In this document: in pieces, positions 1 to 12,225 of the stretch
How the letters are laid out: each line of letters opens with the position of its first letter
How positions within the stretch are numbered: the first letter of the stretch is position 1
Origin: Amblyornis subalaris
Taxonomy: Eukaryota; Chordata; Aves; Passeriformes; Ptilonorhynchidae
Assembly (NCBI GenBank): GCA_018881555.1
Contig: JACAXG010000080.1
Location: 1,143,314-1,207,313 of the forward strand
DNA: 64,000 nucleotides
Reading direction: 5' to 3'
Position numbers and translations under genes: made by a program
The notes under the pieces: generated by a model
The model's database searches: none
What the model saw: only the letters and a program-made list of their open reading frames with translations
Told to the model about the DNA's origin: nothing

Positions 1-3000
1 TTTTGCATCCTGTGAGAAGCTGTCCTTTCTCACAGAAGCTATGAAAAACAACAAAGATGTTTCTCTAAAGGAACACTTCTTATCGTGCACCTGTGGACTT
101 GTTATTATACCGAATGTACAAATATTTGGAATAAGGCATTGTAGTAACTTAGCCAATCACCCTGAAAGGTGGATGGCCAAAGGACCAATGACCTTACGAC
201 ATTCAAGCACATTAAGGTATAAAATAGGTTTTATATTAATAAATAAATCCACTTTTCACCGACTGTTGGATCGTGCTGATGTGGTGATTTGGCTCTGACC
301 CTGCTACAACAGCGATAATGCCCATCAGCAGGAGTCGTGTGCTGTGAAAGCAACCTGGGTCTGCTTAAGGGCATGAGATATTCCATGGTTGTAGTGCAGA
401 GCAGTGCTGTCCACTTGGAATGGAGGTGAACAGCAGGTAACACGATAAAATACGTAACTAATATAATAAATCCTGTAATGAGCTGGATATGAGGAGTTTC
501 CTCTCAGTGTAATTAACACTATAAGAGAAAGATCATGAAAAGACCAAACTTTTAAATCAGAACAAAGATACTTTTTCACGTTTTGAATGAATAGCAGTTT
601 TACTGCATGGAACTATGGAGGCCAGAATTCCAGTTAACATCTGAGTGGGTACTGGAGATACCCAGCACAGCCTCAATTTTTGATAACACATCTGTGAGGT
701 GACTCTATAGGTAAGAGTCAACTCAATCCACGTTCTCCTTTGCCAATCCGTGTGCTCCTTTTTTGGTTTTTAGGTCCTTGTTTTAACTCTTCTTTTGGGG
801 ACCATTAGTAGAGATCTGGCAGAGATAAGGGAAAAGTTGCACAGGTCAGACAGGAATAAACTTTAGGGCAAAGAATAACTGGTCTTGTTGTTTTATTCTN
901 TTTTTCCAAGTCAATTTATGTGTAAGATTAGGCTATGGGGTTATATTTTCATTTCTAGTCTCTCTGTTTGTGGATTGCTAAAGACTAATTCAAAGACTAA
1001 AAGCTGTTGTGGAATTCTCTGCTTCTTACCAGGTGGGAAACAGGAGCACCTCAGTGAGTGCCCTGTAATTCATAAACTGGTTAAATTTCTGTGTTTGGGT
1101 CACTCTGCAACGTCTGGGTGTGGGAAGGGAGGTTTTCCAGTTTGTAAATCTATTCATTTCCAAGGAAGAATGGTCTGTTTCCCATTCTCAGCTGTCTGTA
1201 GGCCCCTCTAATACAATAAATTGTGGTCAGGCATCACACTGGCCCTGGGAATATTCAGCCATTCCCTGCCCCAGTCCATGGACCACCCACGGCCTGGGCA
1301 CAGCTGGGGGATTTAGGGAGTGTGAGCCTTGTGTTGGTCACTGCTCCACAGGCACTGGGAAACCCTTGGGAACAAACTGTCCTGGCTGTGGCTGAGCATT
1401 TCATCTACAGTGTTTCTCACTGTAAGCAGGAAGTTGTAGATANCTGAAAAAATTATTATTTTTACCATGTTACACATTTTTATTTTTGAAAATTCAGTTT
1501 TTTACCTCCTAAAGCATCTTCCCCTACATTGTAATTAATAGTATTTTATCTTTTTTACATTCTTAGTTATTTCATGCCTTGTGCATTTATGCCTCCACAA
1601 ACTTAGAGCCAGTGCATCACCATTTACTGATGCTGCTACTTATTTAAAAAAATTAGTCAAAAACCTGTGAGGCAGCTGAGTCTGTTGACTGCAAACATTG
1701 ATCAATCCAATGCAATTATTATATTTTGAAGGTTGTTGGTTTTCTTTTACAAAAATAAATCAATTAACGAATAAGTGTAATGTAAAAAAGAAAGTTTATA
1801 AACTTAAAACTTGCTTTTATCATTCAGTTTTACGTATTAAGTTCCATATTAATGCCACCATCAGTGTAAGGCTTGTGTAAGTCAAGTTGANTACAAACTT
1901 TTAACCATTTCCTGCCTGTAACTAGAGCAAGGCTGGGGACTGGAATTACTTTTGGTTTTTTTCATGGTTTGAACAAATGGTATTTCATCCTTTTGAAGAT
2001 GTGCATCTCAGTACATGCTGTGTGCAGATTTCTAATCTCTTTTTATTTGTTGGTTGAGAAGGCTATAAATCATCAAGTAAATTCATCTGTGCAAGGTTAC
2101 TCAGACATGAGCTCAGTTAACTATTCCTTATTTCAGTGTGATTTTAGCAAAGATGAATGATTCAGCTTAATGATTATAAATCTCCTTAAAAAATGAATTT
2201 AACAACACAGAGCATTTTTTAAGGTTGATTAAAAAGCCTGTTGATGTGAACACCTTTTATTGTAACATCGAGTAATTACACAGCATTTACAGATAAAAAT
2301 TCTCTTTAAGGTGCTGTTCCATGAGGTTCAAAGCTGTGTCAGGGTGAGCTCAGCCCTCAGCCCCGTGTCTGCAGCTCTGCCCTGGAAACAAAGGCCCCTG
2401 CAGCTCCACCTGTGTGGCTGCTCCATCCTGGAGCTGTCCTGGCTCACAGAGCCTGAGCTGTTCCCTGTAATTACCAGCAAAGCAAAACAGGCATTTGGGC
2501 TAAAAGGAGCTTTAGTTCTGCCCCTGACAGGTTTTGTCTGTAATTNTCTCTTTGTCTTCGGGCCTTTTTTACCTCCTCAAAGCCTGGGATGCTGAGCAGA
2601 GCTGTGGCTGTGGAACTGTGCAGGGAGCTCAGGGAATTACCCCTGCAGTCCTCGGCAGGGTAAAAATAAAACCTTTAGTGCTTTTACACGGTTTTAGAAT
2701 GCTTGGGGAGATCCAGCCAGGCTCTGGGAGAGCAGAGTCCTCAGAACATGGGCACAAAGAGGTTNGAAAATGCACCTTTTAGAATTGCCCCTTCCAAGCT
2801 TTCTGGAGGGAGTTCTGAACAGGAATTAGGGGAAATGTGTTCCATCTTTTCTCCAGCCATCTAAGCATGAACGTGGAAAAACCTGGGGGGATAGTAGGTT
2901 TTCTTCTCAGAGACCTGTTGGACTCCGGTAACACCCCACAGTGGGAAGGTTCTTTTGGAATCCTTTAGCCAGGATTTGTGTGGGTTGAGGAAGAGGAATT

Positions 3001-5886
3001 CAGAACGGAGTGTTGGGTTCTTCCAACTCCTGGTTTTAACACACCTTTCAACTTCTCAGATGTAAGAAAAAACNAAATATTTCATTTTGCTGCTTTTAAT
3101 GGGATAGGAGAACTCATTCTGTATTGTTTTAAAAGTCAGTAAAAAGTCAATGAGTGAAGAAACAAACACTGCTTGATTTTAAATTATATCCTTGAGAATT
3201 TTGGTTTTACAACAATCCAAATTTCAGTCCGAGACCAGTTTTCTTAGAAAGTGTTGTTAAGGGGGGGGAAAATACTGAATGGTTCTATTTTCTATAAAGA
3301 ATCACAGTGCAGATGTACAGGCTGTCGTTTTCCTGGAAGTTTTGTCCAAGTTTCATGTCTAGTTTTAATNGGAGCAGCAGTTTTCTGCCCTCTGTGGTCT
3401 GACAAGACCTCCAGGGTGCCAAGGACCAGTGTGGTGGCTCTCAGAGGAAAGTGCCTGTTGTGCTACAGCNCCAGCTCCAGAGCTCCAGGGCTCTGCCCTC
3501 ATCCCTCAGGAGCAGCCTCTGGTCTTCAACTCCACAAATACTTGGGCTTAACAGAGTATTTGNAATGTGAATGTGGTTCACATGAATTATTTAGTCTTAA
3601 CTTCCACTGTTTGATTTCATTCATTCATTCATCAGCTGGAAAGGGCTGCTTTGGAATTTCAGTCCANAGAAGGTGTAATGGGTGTCTGAAGTCTGAGCAA
3701 TCACTTGGTCACCTTTGCTGTATTTAAGTATAGAAATAGTTACAGTACAATTTACAGAAATAGTGAAGTGTAAACCGTGAGCTTTATGCAAATGTGGGGT
3801 GGATGAGCTGGGAGCTGGACAAAGACAGAACTGGGGCACTGTGTGTCCCTCAGAGCTGGCACTNCTGCGCCCTCTGCCCTGGGCTCATTCCCCACATCAG
3901 CCTCTCCAGGGAATTAGAGCTGAAGTCACATTTTTATTTATGTCAGATGAAAACTTGGCTCAGTTGAGGACATGTAATACAGATTGGAAAAGCAGATTAA
4001 AATCATAGTTGAGATGCAGTTGGATATTGTATATCATTATTTTAGACTACCTGAGGACGTAGCCAGGACATGTGTTTTATTGTAGTTNTATACTAGGGNA
4101 CAACTTTATGAATTTTTATCTCAGAATCAGAAGAATCTGCTGCTTATTTCGTTTTTTAATTTTTAACCTTAATGTTCAATTGGTTGAGAAAAACCTGTGA
4201 ATTACAACATAACTCACATTCCTTCGTGGAAGATTTCCTTTCTGATACATTCATCTCTCCATAGCATTAAATTTCCATCAGGATTTTAAAAAGACAAATG
4301 TCTTTTTTAAAATTCAAACCCTTTTTTCAGTCTCTCTTCATATTTTCATTCATCACCAGGATTTCATCCTAAAGCTTAGAAACCAACTGATAATCGTTAT
4401 TCTATCAACAAGCTAAACAAATATAAAGAAATAATTACTCTGACGACTTTTTATGTGTAAGGTGAATTTATTNTTTTTTTTCATTGTAAAATCAAACTAA
4501 ATGGGAGTTTATTCCATATCCCCCTTTTCNAGCTCCATCATTAAAGTCAACGCAAAATAAAGTTTAGACAAAGAAAAGCAAACACACAGTTGGATGTAAT
4601 TTAAACCACGTTTGGAGGGCTGTGCTGGCTGAGAGAGGCTGGATTGTATTCCAGGATTGTTTGCAGCCTGGTGTTCCAGGACAGTCCCTCCACGACCAGG
4701 AGCCTCGCCTGGGAACACGTCCTGAGCTCCGCACCACCTCCTCTGGGGATTTCTGTCACACCCCAGCCCTGGGGTCTCTGCTGCTCTCCCAGCACCCCAA
4801 ACCCAGCAGCCTTTGTTCCCTGTGCCCGTTTGTCACTCAGACACCACATGGGCTGCCCTGCTGAGGAGCTGGCGTGGAAACAGTGATNCAGACCAGATAG
4901 TGGAAGGGCGGAACAAAGAGCAGCTTATTGATAATTGGTTAACATCATTAAGCTTTCAAACACACAGAAACAAACAACGTTCTGTAGCTGCTGTGACAGA
5001 ACCCCTGGTTAGGACTTCCACATGCTGTTCCCAGAGTGGCTGCAAAAATCTGTTTGTTTGTGGGCACAGGCCCTTTTTTCCAGTCATTGTTCAGTTGAGA
5101 TAATAAAATTCCAGGGTAGGATGGGCTGGATTCCTGCTTGTGCAAATCCTGGCAGAATAAGGGCAGGACATGGAGGGGACTGTAGGCACTCAGATAACTC
5201 CTGTACTGTAATGCCTCTCAGGAGTGGTCCAGAAGTTCACCAGTGTTTTCACGTTAGGAATTTTAGACTGAGTGCTGAGGTGTATTGGAGCTTCCTTAGT
5301 TCATCCAGCTCATTAGCCATACAAGTCATTTAGAAAACCCATGTTCAATAATAAAAGGAGCTCCTGTGGTGCAGCAGGAGCAGTTTTTCATAGTCCTGTA
5401 GAGCATGTTTTTCTTCATCCTTTGCAGCATNACCTTGATTTTCAGCCAAAAATATTTAACTTTGGAAAATTGGAGATGTTGAACCCAAAGTACTGCTCAG
5501 TGTTTTAAAGCTTGTAGAGATACTNTTTATATATAATAAATGCAGATTATTGATAGGCACTCTGCATTGTCCAGCTTAAGCAAAGGAAAAATCAGTGAGC
5601 ACATTCCATTCTTTTTAGGTTCTTAAAATGCATTTATTGTTGTGGAATCCAAGTGCATTCCTGTGGTTTATTGGGTGACTGGACTGTCATCTCTGCAACA
5701 GATTGTTGATCCATTGCTCTCCCTCTGAGGAAAATTGTAGTTTTAAATTATATTTAAGTTTCATTGTGCTGTGGAGTGCTCTGAGCTGCTGTGTGTGGAA
5801 TGGGGTGGAAGCAGGAGGAGAGACACAGGGAGCAAATAGAGCAGAGCTGCTGAGTGACTCCTCCCTTTATCTCCTGCTTTGAACAG
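1..5886 (+). other. ATRX: ATRX intron (partial, 5' side outside window)
   Basis: This stretch precedes the first recognisable ATRX exon and ends in a normal acceptor (ttgaacag at 5879-5886). I looked for the preceding ATRX coding exon, which in other vertebrates encodes an acidic/lysine-rich segment just downstream of the helicase C-terminal half, and did not find it. The whole stretch is therefore read as intron. It holds AT-rich unique-looking sequence, several single Ns and a GC-richer patch at about 4600-4870 with overlapping chance frames on both strands. I recognise no repeat family or RNA gene in it. Confidence 0.75.
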
Positions 5887-6036
5887 GACACAATCCTGGC
5901 AGAGCTGCTCCAGATCAACAAGGAGTACATAGTAGGGTACCACGAACATGATTCACTCCTGGACCATAAGGAGGAAGAGGAACTCACTGAAGAAGAAAGG
6001 AAGGCAGCCTGGGCAGAATATGAAGCAGAAAAGAAG
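5887..6036 (+). CDS. ATRX: ATRX, C-terminal coding exon (acidic helix exon)
   Basis: ATRX is a nuclear SNF2-family ATP-dependent chromatin remodeller. With DAXX it deposits histone H3.3 at heterochromatin, telomeres and G-rich tandem repeats. This 150-base exon encodes 50 residues downstream of the helicase domains, starting DTILAELLQINKEYIVGYHE and ending in a charged run (EEEELTEEERKAAWAEYEAE then KK). I recognise it as the conserved ATRX C-terminal segment; the run is very acidic and probably helical. Boundaries are ag|GAC on the left and AAG|gtaaag on the right, phase 0 on both sides. The ATPase and ADD domains lie upstream, outside the window. The frame is intact and contains no N. Confidence 0.93.
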
Positions 6037-7231
6037 GTAAAGCTGTTTAATCTGGTTTATGTATATGAAAATAACCTTTCCAGGTCTAGAGTCCCAATTA
6101 CCTTTTCAGTTTGTCTTAGGGAAATTAAATTTTCTTACAGATCAAGAAATGAGTGTGTAAAGCCAATTTTGACACAGGAAAAATGGAGATACTGTGTCTT
6201 GTTTGCTCTTTCAGGGCTGGTTCTTTCTGAGTATTTTGTTTGTTACTTTCATTTGAAAGTTTTTTGTACACCCGCATTTTTTTTTCCCATTTTGTGATCA
6301 AACTGAACTGGTGTCCTGTGTAATCCCTCTTTTCCCATTTGAGGGGCTCTGTGTGACAGTGTTACCTCTCTTAGCTAATGCACANACTCACATATAAAAC
6401 AGCACTTAACAATGTGTAATACAACAGAAATCAGTAAAATTACAGTAAGGTTCAGCGTTGTTCCCATTTTGTTGGGCCCATACTCTGTGTTGTATCAGAT
6501 ACAGTTCCATGGTGATTTGTCCCCACTAANTGGGTATGTGNGNTTTACTAAAGCACTGTGTGTTGTTAGGACAAAAGCTGTGCCTTTACCCTTGGCAGGG
6601 GCATAAGGGAAGGTAATGAGATGCCACCAAGATTGAAACACTCTTTCAAATTTGTTTGTGTTGCCCCAAATTNCCTTTTGAATTTCAGTGGGTCAGGTAG
6701 CTTCAAAAGCCTTTCCCTAAAAGTACAAAAAGTGGGTGTATAAATTGCCACTGACATAATTAGTGAACTGGTGAAAAGGTTTGGGGGGGGAGAAGAAATA
6801 GGGAGATATAATACGGTGAAGTCTGAAGTTGCCTGATGAAAAATCCATATGGGCCATGAGCTTTACATTCCTGGTAATAAATTATGCATTTCACCTCTTC
6901 AGAATTTGATTACAGTCTGGTCAAACTCAACATTGAGTAGAGGGTTTTCTGTACAAAAAATGCATCTTAAACAACTTCAGCTATACTAATAAGCCTTGGT
7001 AATTTTTATTCTTACTGTATCGAATAATTATAATTGAGCTAAACTCACAGATTACTCAAGACTAAAACTTGGGTTCCTCTGTTACTAAAATGTTGTTCTG
7101 AGTTGAGGTTTGGAAACCTCCATGATCAATGTTCAGTGCCCGTGGCCCCCTCTGGTTTGTTTGTGTGTGGTTATTGCAGAAGGCCATGAATTATCAGTTA
7201 TGAAGTGCTAAGTGCACTTTGTGTTTTTCAG
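6037..7231 (+). other. ATRX: ATRX intron
   Basis: The intron runs from donor gtaaag to acceptor tttttcag. It includes a run of G at 6782-6790 and a small cluster of ambiguous bases at 6530, 6541 and 6543. I recognise no repeat or gene in it. Confidence 0.85.
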
Positions 7232-7354
7232 GGCATGACCATGCGTTTCAACATGCCGACTGGGACCAACATGATTCCCACAAATTTCAACTCTCAGACA
7301 TATATTCCTTACAATTTGGGTGCCCTGTCAGCAATGAGTAACCAACAGCTGGAG
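7232..7354 (+). CDS. ATRX: ATRX, C-terminal coding exon
   Basis: This 123-base exon encodes 41 residues, beginning GMTMRFNMPTGTNMIPTNFN and ending LGALSAMSNQQLE. It follows the acidic exon directly in frame and matches the conserved ATRX C-terminal tail. No catalytic domain lies here; this low-complexity N/Q/S-rich segment is part of the tail after the helicase. Splice sites are cag|GGC and GAG|gtaagt, phase 0 at both ends. Compared with the mammalian protein as I remember it, the middle (NMIPTNFNSQTYIPYN) differs at several positions, while the flanks are nearly identical. The frame is open throughout. Confidence 0.93.
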
Positions 7355-7914
7355 GTAAGTAGCACAACAGGCTTGTGTTGCTGCAGGGGTTTTCTGTCAC
7401 AAATTATGGGTAAAGTCAGTCTTAAATATCTTCATCTTTATCTAACTATATCCTCTTTTTAATAGTTCGGGGGATTTTTTGCATGTAGCTCTACTGAAGT
7501 CTAACTTGCATGTATGTAAACCTATACCTGGGCAGTCTGTCAGGATTCTGGAACATGACCTGCATTCTTTGCAGACNTTAATGACCACATTTGAAACTGT
7601 AACATCATCAAGTCTGTATGGTAGAAACTTTGCCTGGGTTGCAGCACTCTTGTGCTGGTCTGAAAACCTGTGGGTGCAAAAATAGGTTTTTACAAATGCT
7701 GTCTACAAATTGCCAGGTCTATACATGTTCATCTGCTCTGTGCTGAAATTCAGATGGGTGGCAGCTTAGACTCATTGACTTGTGCAAATTGAGAGCAAAA
7801 GGTAATTGAAGTCTAGGTATGTACAAGAGAAAGATTAAGAACTTACAAAAGNTTGGGGAAGAAACGTGTTTGTTGTATCTGTGCTTTATAATTGATNTTC
7901 TGCTGTTTTCTCAG
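7355..7914 (+). other. ATRX: ATRX intron
   Basis: A 560-base intron with a gtaagt donor and an acceptor of the form tgttttctcag. Single Ns occur at 7577, 7852 and 7897. Nothing else is recognised. Confidence 0.85.
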
Positions 7915-8010
7915 GACCTTATTAATCAAGGAAGAGAGAAGGTTGTGGAAGCAACCAACAGTGTGGCTGCAGCAAGAATCCAGCCTCTTGAAGACATCAT
8001 TTCAGCCATA
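7915..8010 (+). CDS. ATRX: ATRX, C-terminal coding exon
   Basis: This 96-base exon encodes 32 residues (DLINQGREKVVEATNSVAAA then RIQPLEDIISAI). It joins the preceding NQQLE exon and the following WKEN exon to rebuild the conserved ATRX tail. Boundaries are cag|GAC and ATA|gtgagt, phase 0 both sides. The frame stays open past the donor for a while, so the true end was set by the gtgagt site and by the family sequence, which continues with a Trp-Lys-Glu-Asn start in the next exon. It is the shortest of the five exons seen here. Confidence 0.93.
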
Positions 8011-8487
8011 GTGAGTGGAATGGATAACCCTCGGTTTAGATCAGGAGTGAAAAATATTAAACATTATCAGGCAAAGATATTGCTACTGCATGTGGTCATT
8101 CAGCTAATGAGTTGCAGTATTAATGAATATAATTACCAGTTAATGGTATTTAGCTGACTTAGAGCCTTAGAGGACTGGCAGTTTAGATGCATAATTTGCC
8201 ATGCTCTGAAAATGCTGATTTTTCTATAAATCAGAATAACAATTATAGGCAAGTATTTATTGTATCTTGTGGACTGCCACATTTCTCACTTGCTCCCAGT
8301 AATCTAGAGGTGTATTGTTTAATTACCAGTTAGAAGAACTCATAGTTCTGCTTCTGGTGAAGAGTAGTTTTGCATTGAGAGGAAGTTGGGCTGGTTTAAC
8401 TCTTGATGCAGCTCTGACACAAGGCCTCAGTTACCGTCAGGCTTTTGTTAAAACGACCAGTGCCAAGAAGGATTTTTTGCTTTTCAG
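8011..8487 (+). other. ATRX: ATRX intron
   Basis: A 477-base intron, AT-rich, with gtgagt donor and cttttcag acceptor. I see no repeat in it. Confidence 0.85.
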
Positions 8488-8616
8488 TGGAAAGAAAACG
8501 TAACCCTCACAGAGAGCCAGGTGCAGGCCCTGGCCCTGAACAGACAGGCGAGCCAGGAGCTGGATGTGAAGCGCCGAGAAGCCATTTACAACGANGTCCT
8601 TGGGAAACAGCAGATG
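8488..8616 (+). CDS. ATRX: ATRX, C-terminal coding exon
   Basis: This 129-base exon encodes 43 residues, beginning WKENVTLTESQVQALALNRQ and continuing ASQELDVKRREAIYN-x-VLGKQQM. It matches the helical, Gln- and Leu-rich part of the ATRX tail. Splice sites are ttttcag|TGG and ATG|gtaaag, phase 0. One ambiguous base at 8595 sits in the third position of a GAN codon, so residue 36 of the exon is Asp or Glu; vertebrate ATRX has Asp there. No frameshift or premature stop is present. Confidence 0.93.
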
Positions 8617-9349
8617 GTAAAGTAGCTCACATTTATTTGTCTACTGTCCGTGTTTGAACGAGGATCTNGTGTGTGTTCATTCATAAGCTACAAGTGCGTG
8701 TTTGGGTACGTAAATATCCCTCCCAGAATGGTCAGGAGTGTGCTGGANTTCATCGCTCAGTGAGGGAGACTCGGGAGAGGTTCATCAAAAAACACTGGCC
8801 AGGTTTCTGAGCTGAAGTGCTTTGCTGGAAGGTCATGAGGCNTAAAGAGAAATCTGATTCCCAGAGCTCAGCCAGCCACTTAGGGAACACATCTTAGAAA
8901 GTGTTGGTAATGTTGTTTTAGCTTAAAATTACTTTGCAAAATCTGAAAGTCACCCAGATGATGTCAGAGGGAAGAGTTTTCTCTCAGGCAAACAAACACG
9001 GTCCACAGGCGGGACTTTCAAAGGGNAGATAAATGGTACCTGACAAATGGTGATGTAACATATACCTGGGAATAATTTCACAGCAGAGGACATGTTACCA
9101 TGGCAACTCACCTAAATGCTGCCTGCAGTACAATAGCCAAGTCTTCGGGAGAACTGAGCCCTAAATGGTGTTACTAAATGGTTTCTCCAGTAATGGGCTC
9201 GTGAATGCCATCACATTAGGGATGGTGGTAACAATGGGGCTTTTTCCCCCAGCCATGCTGTCCCTAACAAATTGATTTCAGCTCTGAACCTGATCCTTGG
9301 AGCAGTGAGAGGGGTCGTGCACTCACCCAGCTCTGCTTTCCCTTCACAG
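8617..9349 (+). other. ATRX: Last ATRX intron
   Basis: A 733-base intron with gtaaag donor and cccttcacag acceptor. It has three or four single Ns and no recognisable repeat. Confidence 0.85.
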
Positions 9350-9628
9350 TTAATTGGTTGTGTCCAGAGGATCCTGATGAACAGGCGGCTCCAGCACCAG
9401 TACAACCAGCAGCAGCAGCAGCAGATGTCCTACCAGCAAGCAGCCATGGGCCACCTCATGATGCCAAAGCCTCCAAATTTAATCATGAATCCTTCCAGCT
9501 ACCAATCCATAGATGTGAGAGGAATGTATCAGTCAGTGTCTGGTGGGATGCAGCCACCACCCCTACAACGAGCACCACCCCCAATGAGAGGCAAAAATCC
9601 AGGGCCTTCCCAAGGGAAATCAATGTGA
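9350..9628 (+). CDS. ATRX: ATRX, last coding exon with Q box and stop
   Basis: The exon encodes the final 92 residues of ATRX and the TGA stop at 9626-9628. It starts LIGCVQRILMNRRLQHQYNQ and contains the short glutamine stretch of the tail (six CAG codons, 9407-9424). A Met/Pro-rich segment follows (HLMMPKPPNLIMNP), then a proline run (GGMQPPPLQRAPPPMRG), ending NPGPSQGKSM. This is the conserved C-terminus of ATRX and includes the feature called the Q box. The glutamine run is as short as I recall for mammals, so no expansion is present. Together the five exons give 258 contiguous residues. Confidence 0.95.
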   Translation, partial: LIGCVQRILMNRRLQHQYNQQQQQQMSYQQAAMGHLMMPKPPNLIMNPSSYQSIDVRGMYQSVSGGMQPPPLQRAPPPMRGKNPGPSQGKSM

Positions 9629-12225
9629 TTTTGCACTAAAAGCCTAAAGGATTGTTAAAATCAGAGAAAGAACTTTTATTTTTTTAGGAATCAATGGCCT
9701 AACAGAACTCAACTGTAAAAAAAAAAAATTAAAAAGAATAGTTTGGTTGCTCCCCTTAAATACCATGTTCCATATTAGTGTTTCAGCTTTGTTTAAATAG
9801 GACACGATGTTTTCCCTGTTGTCAGTGATGTTGCCTAGAATCTTCTTACATATGTTGAGTACAGGAGATAACAAGTTGTTTTCAGTGAAAACAAGTCCTC
9901 CCGTTACAGTAGCATCTCCACAGGTTTCCTGTCTAAACTCCTACGCTTGCTTTTCATGGCTGCCAGGCTTTGGGAAGCTTTAGGAANGACTGCAGGTCTG
10001 TATGTTCAGTCTGACATATGTGAATTGTAAACAGCTGAGTTCTTGATTAGAGTTGATTCCTCAAATTATGGGATACTTTTCTGCTTACCCATTTCTTTCT
10101 ATTAGTGGGAGCGTTGTAACAGAAATAGTCTAGTTTCCTTCATAGATCATCTGTGCTGAATGGAACAGGAACTGAAAATACTCTCTGAAACAGAATTGAG
10201 TGCAATATTCGTAAATACTACTGCTCTGAACCTTCTGAGGCACAGGGAACCTGTGCATCCAGCCTTAAACTCGACTGGGCCTTCCCCAGTCCTCTGCCAT
10301 TTCTTATTTTCAGTTCCATCTGATGGAATAACAGCGGATGATCTCGGAGCGGGAGATGTTTTTCCTTCACACGAACTCCCTCGATGTGGAGTCCAACACA
10401 AAGCACATTTCTGGTAACTCCTTAATGCTGGTGCTACTGTCTCTTCCCATTGCCGGCAATGGGAGACGGGCCAACACAAGCCAATTCCTGGTGTTTTGGG
10501 GGTTAAAATAATGGTGGTGGCCAGGGTCAGATCCTGCTAGAGAAACCCCTCTAACGTGGCAGAACCATTGCCGATTGAAAATCAATACACAGAAAGTGCT
10601 GTAGCAACTTCCAGAGCTGCCAGAACAATGACATGACTTTGTTGATAGAGATTTGGTTATGCACTCCTCCCCCTCCCTTTGGTTGTGTGAAAACGTGGAT
10701 TAGGACACAAAGAGCTTGNTGGGTTTTTTTTATTCTGTTTTGGGTTTTCTTTAATGTAGGCCAGAGATATATTTCTGGCTTATTCTATATCATTAGCACT
10801 CTCTTTGCCCACACTTACTGTGCTTGTGAAGATCTAATTAAATACAAATAGGGCTTTTCTTTGACTAGAGTTCNGTTGATTGTTACCCCCCCAAAAAAAG
10901 CCGTTGATAACCTGGGGGTACAAGTAAGTGGCAGGAACATGGAGGCNGTGGTGTGTGGACAACAGAGGACTCTGGAGGCGGATGGAGGCCTTGGCTCCAG
11001 ATTGTGCTGGACTCTTCTGACGTGCTGGCGTGAACTGAAATCGTTTTGGTTTCTGGAAAGTTTCTTGCAGGATTTTGAGTTCTTGCCCTGAATGGACAAG
11101 TGGGTTTTGCATCTAAACTGCAGATGTTACACANTGTTTCGGTTTGTGATTGACGCTTGGGCTGTGATGTGGACAGAGGTTGGTTGCTTTGGTGCAAACC
11201 CTGCTGACAAGTTGCTGTCTTGGACTCTTTGGTTACAAGATACCACAAAAGACCCTCACAAAAGACCCTCAGTGTGTTCTAGTGCTTTGCCAGCTCTACA
11301 GTTGACTCTAATCTGGGGGAGGGAGCAAAGAGAGGTGTGTTGGCACTAGAAAAGACAAAACGTGAGACTTTGAGACAATTTGAAGGCAAATGTACTCTGG
11401 GCAACTCTCACCGATATTCCTACGTGTTGTGATTAAGAGAAGTACTTTCTACCAAACCTGAAATGGAGTTTTACAGTAACTCAAAGACTTAAATGTGGAA
11501 GTTTTAGGCAACATTGAAAGGCACATTTTATTTCATCCTGGACAAACCTATGGATAACAGAAGACTAATGCNTAAGAAGGAATCCTAGATAAGCATTGAA
11601 GTAAAACCTGGACCACTTCGCGTACGTTTCTCACTCGACATTTTAGCTGCATAACAATGTGCTTTGAGTATAACATCAGGCTTTAACCAGTACTTAAAGA
11701 CAGGACATACGTGAGTAAGATAATAAAAGGCTCATTTTTATATTTGTTTTAGATGTTTTAAGTAGATAAAATGGCTTAAGATGACAAATAAAAATGTTGC
11801 TTGTAATACAGTTTTGCCTGCTAAATTATCCACATTTTGTAACCTGTTTATTCTTTTGGATGTAAAGCGTTTTTGCTTAGTATTGTGATATTGTATATGT
11901 TTTGTCCCAGTTGTATAGTAATGTTTCAGTCCATCAACCAGCTTTGGCTGCTGAAATCATACAGCTGTGAAGACTTGCCTTTGTTTCTATTAGATGGCTT
12001 TTCAGTTCTGTATTAAATATCTTAAGTACTATAGAAAAGGTGTCCCCTCTTCCTATAAGGCTGTTTTGTAATATATATAAGGACTGGAAATGTGTTTTTA
12101 AAGAGAAGAAGCATTCAAGTATGACGATATACTATCTGTGTTTTCACCATTCAAAGTGCTGTTTTAGTAGTTGAAACTTAAACTATTTAATATCTCATTT
12201 AATAAAGTGACCAAAATACATCAAC
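9629..12225 (+). other. ATRX: ATRX 3' untranslated region
   Basis: The sequence from the TGA stop to the first strong distal poly(A) site is unbroken, AT-rich and about 2.6 kb long, which is the size expected for an ATRX 3' UTR. Candidate poly(A) hexamers AATAAA lie at 11722, 11787 and 12201. I take the last as the main end because it is followed within 25 bases by a GT-rich stretch. Short open frames here (for example 10160-10417 and 10883-11248 on the other strand) look like chance. Confidence 0.75.
12201..12206 (+). terminator. ATRX: ATRX distal poly(A) signal
   Basis: AATAAA followed by cgtgccttgtgc about 17 bases later, which is a plausible cleavage site and GT-rich downstream element. 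It is the last strong hexamer before the sequence becomes GC-richer intergenic DNA. Earlier AATAAA hexamers at 11722-11727 and 11787-11792 could give a 3' UTR about 420-480 bases shorter. Confidence 0.65.

Noticed and set aside
1..5886. An upstream ATRX exon
   Set aside because: I searched for the expected acidic/lysine-rich exon and for frames ending in a donor with family resemblance, and found none.
9407..9424. CAG repeat as a possible expansion
   Set aside because: Only six CAG codons, matching the normal short Gln stretch of ATRX.
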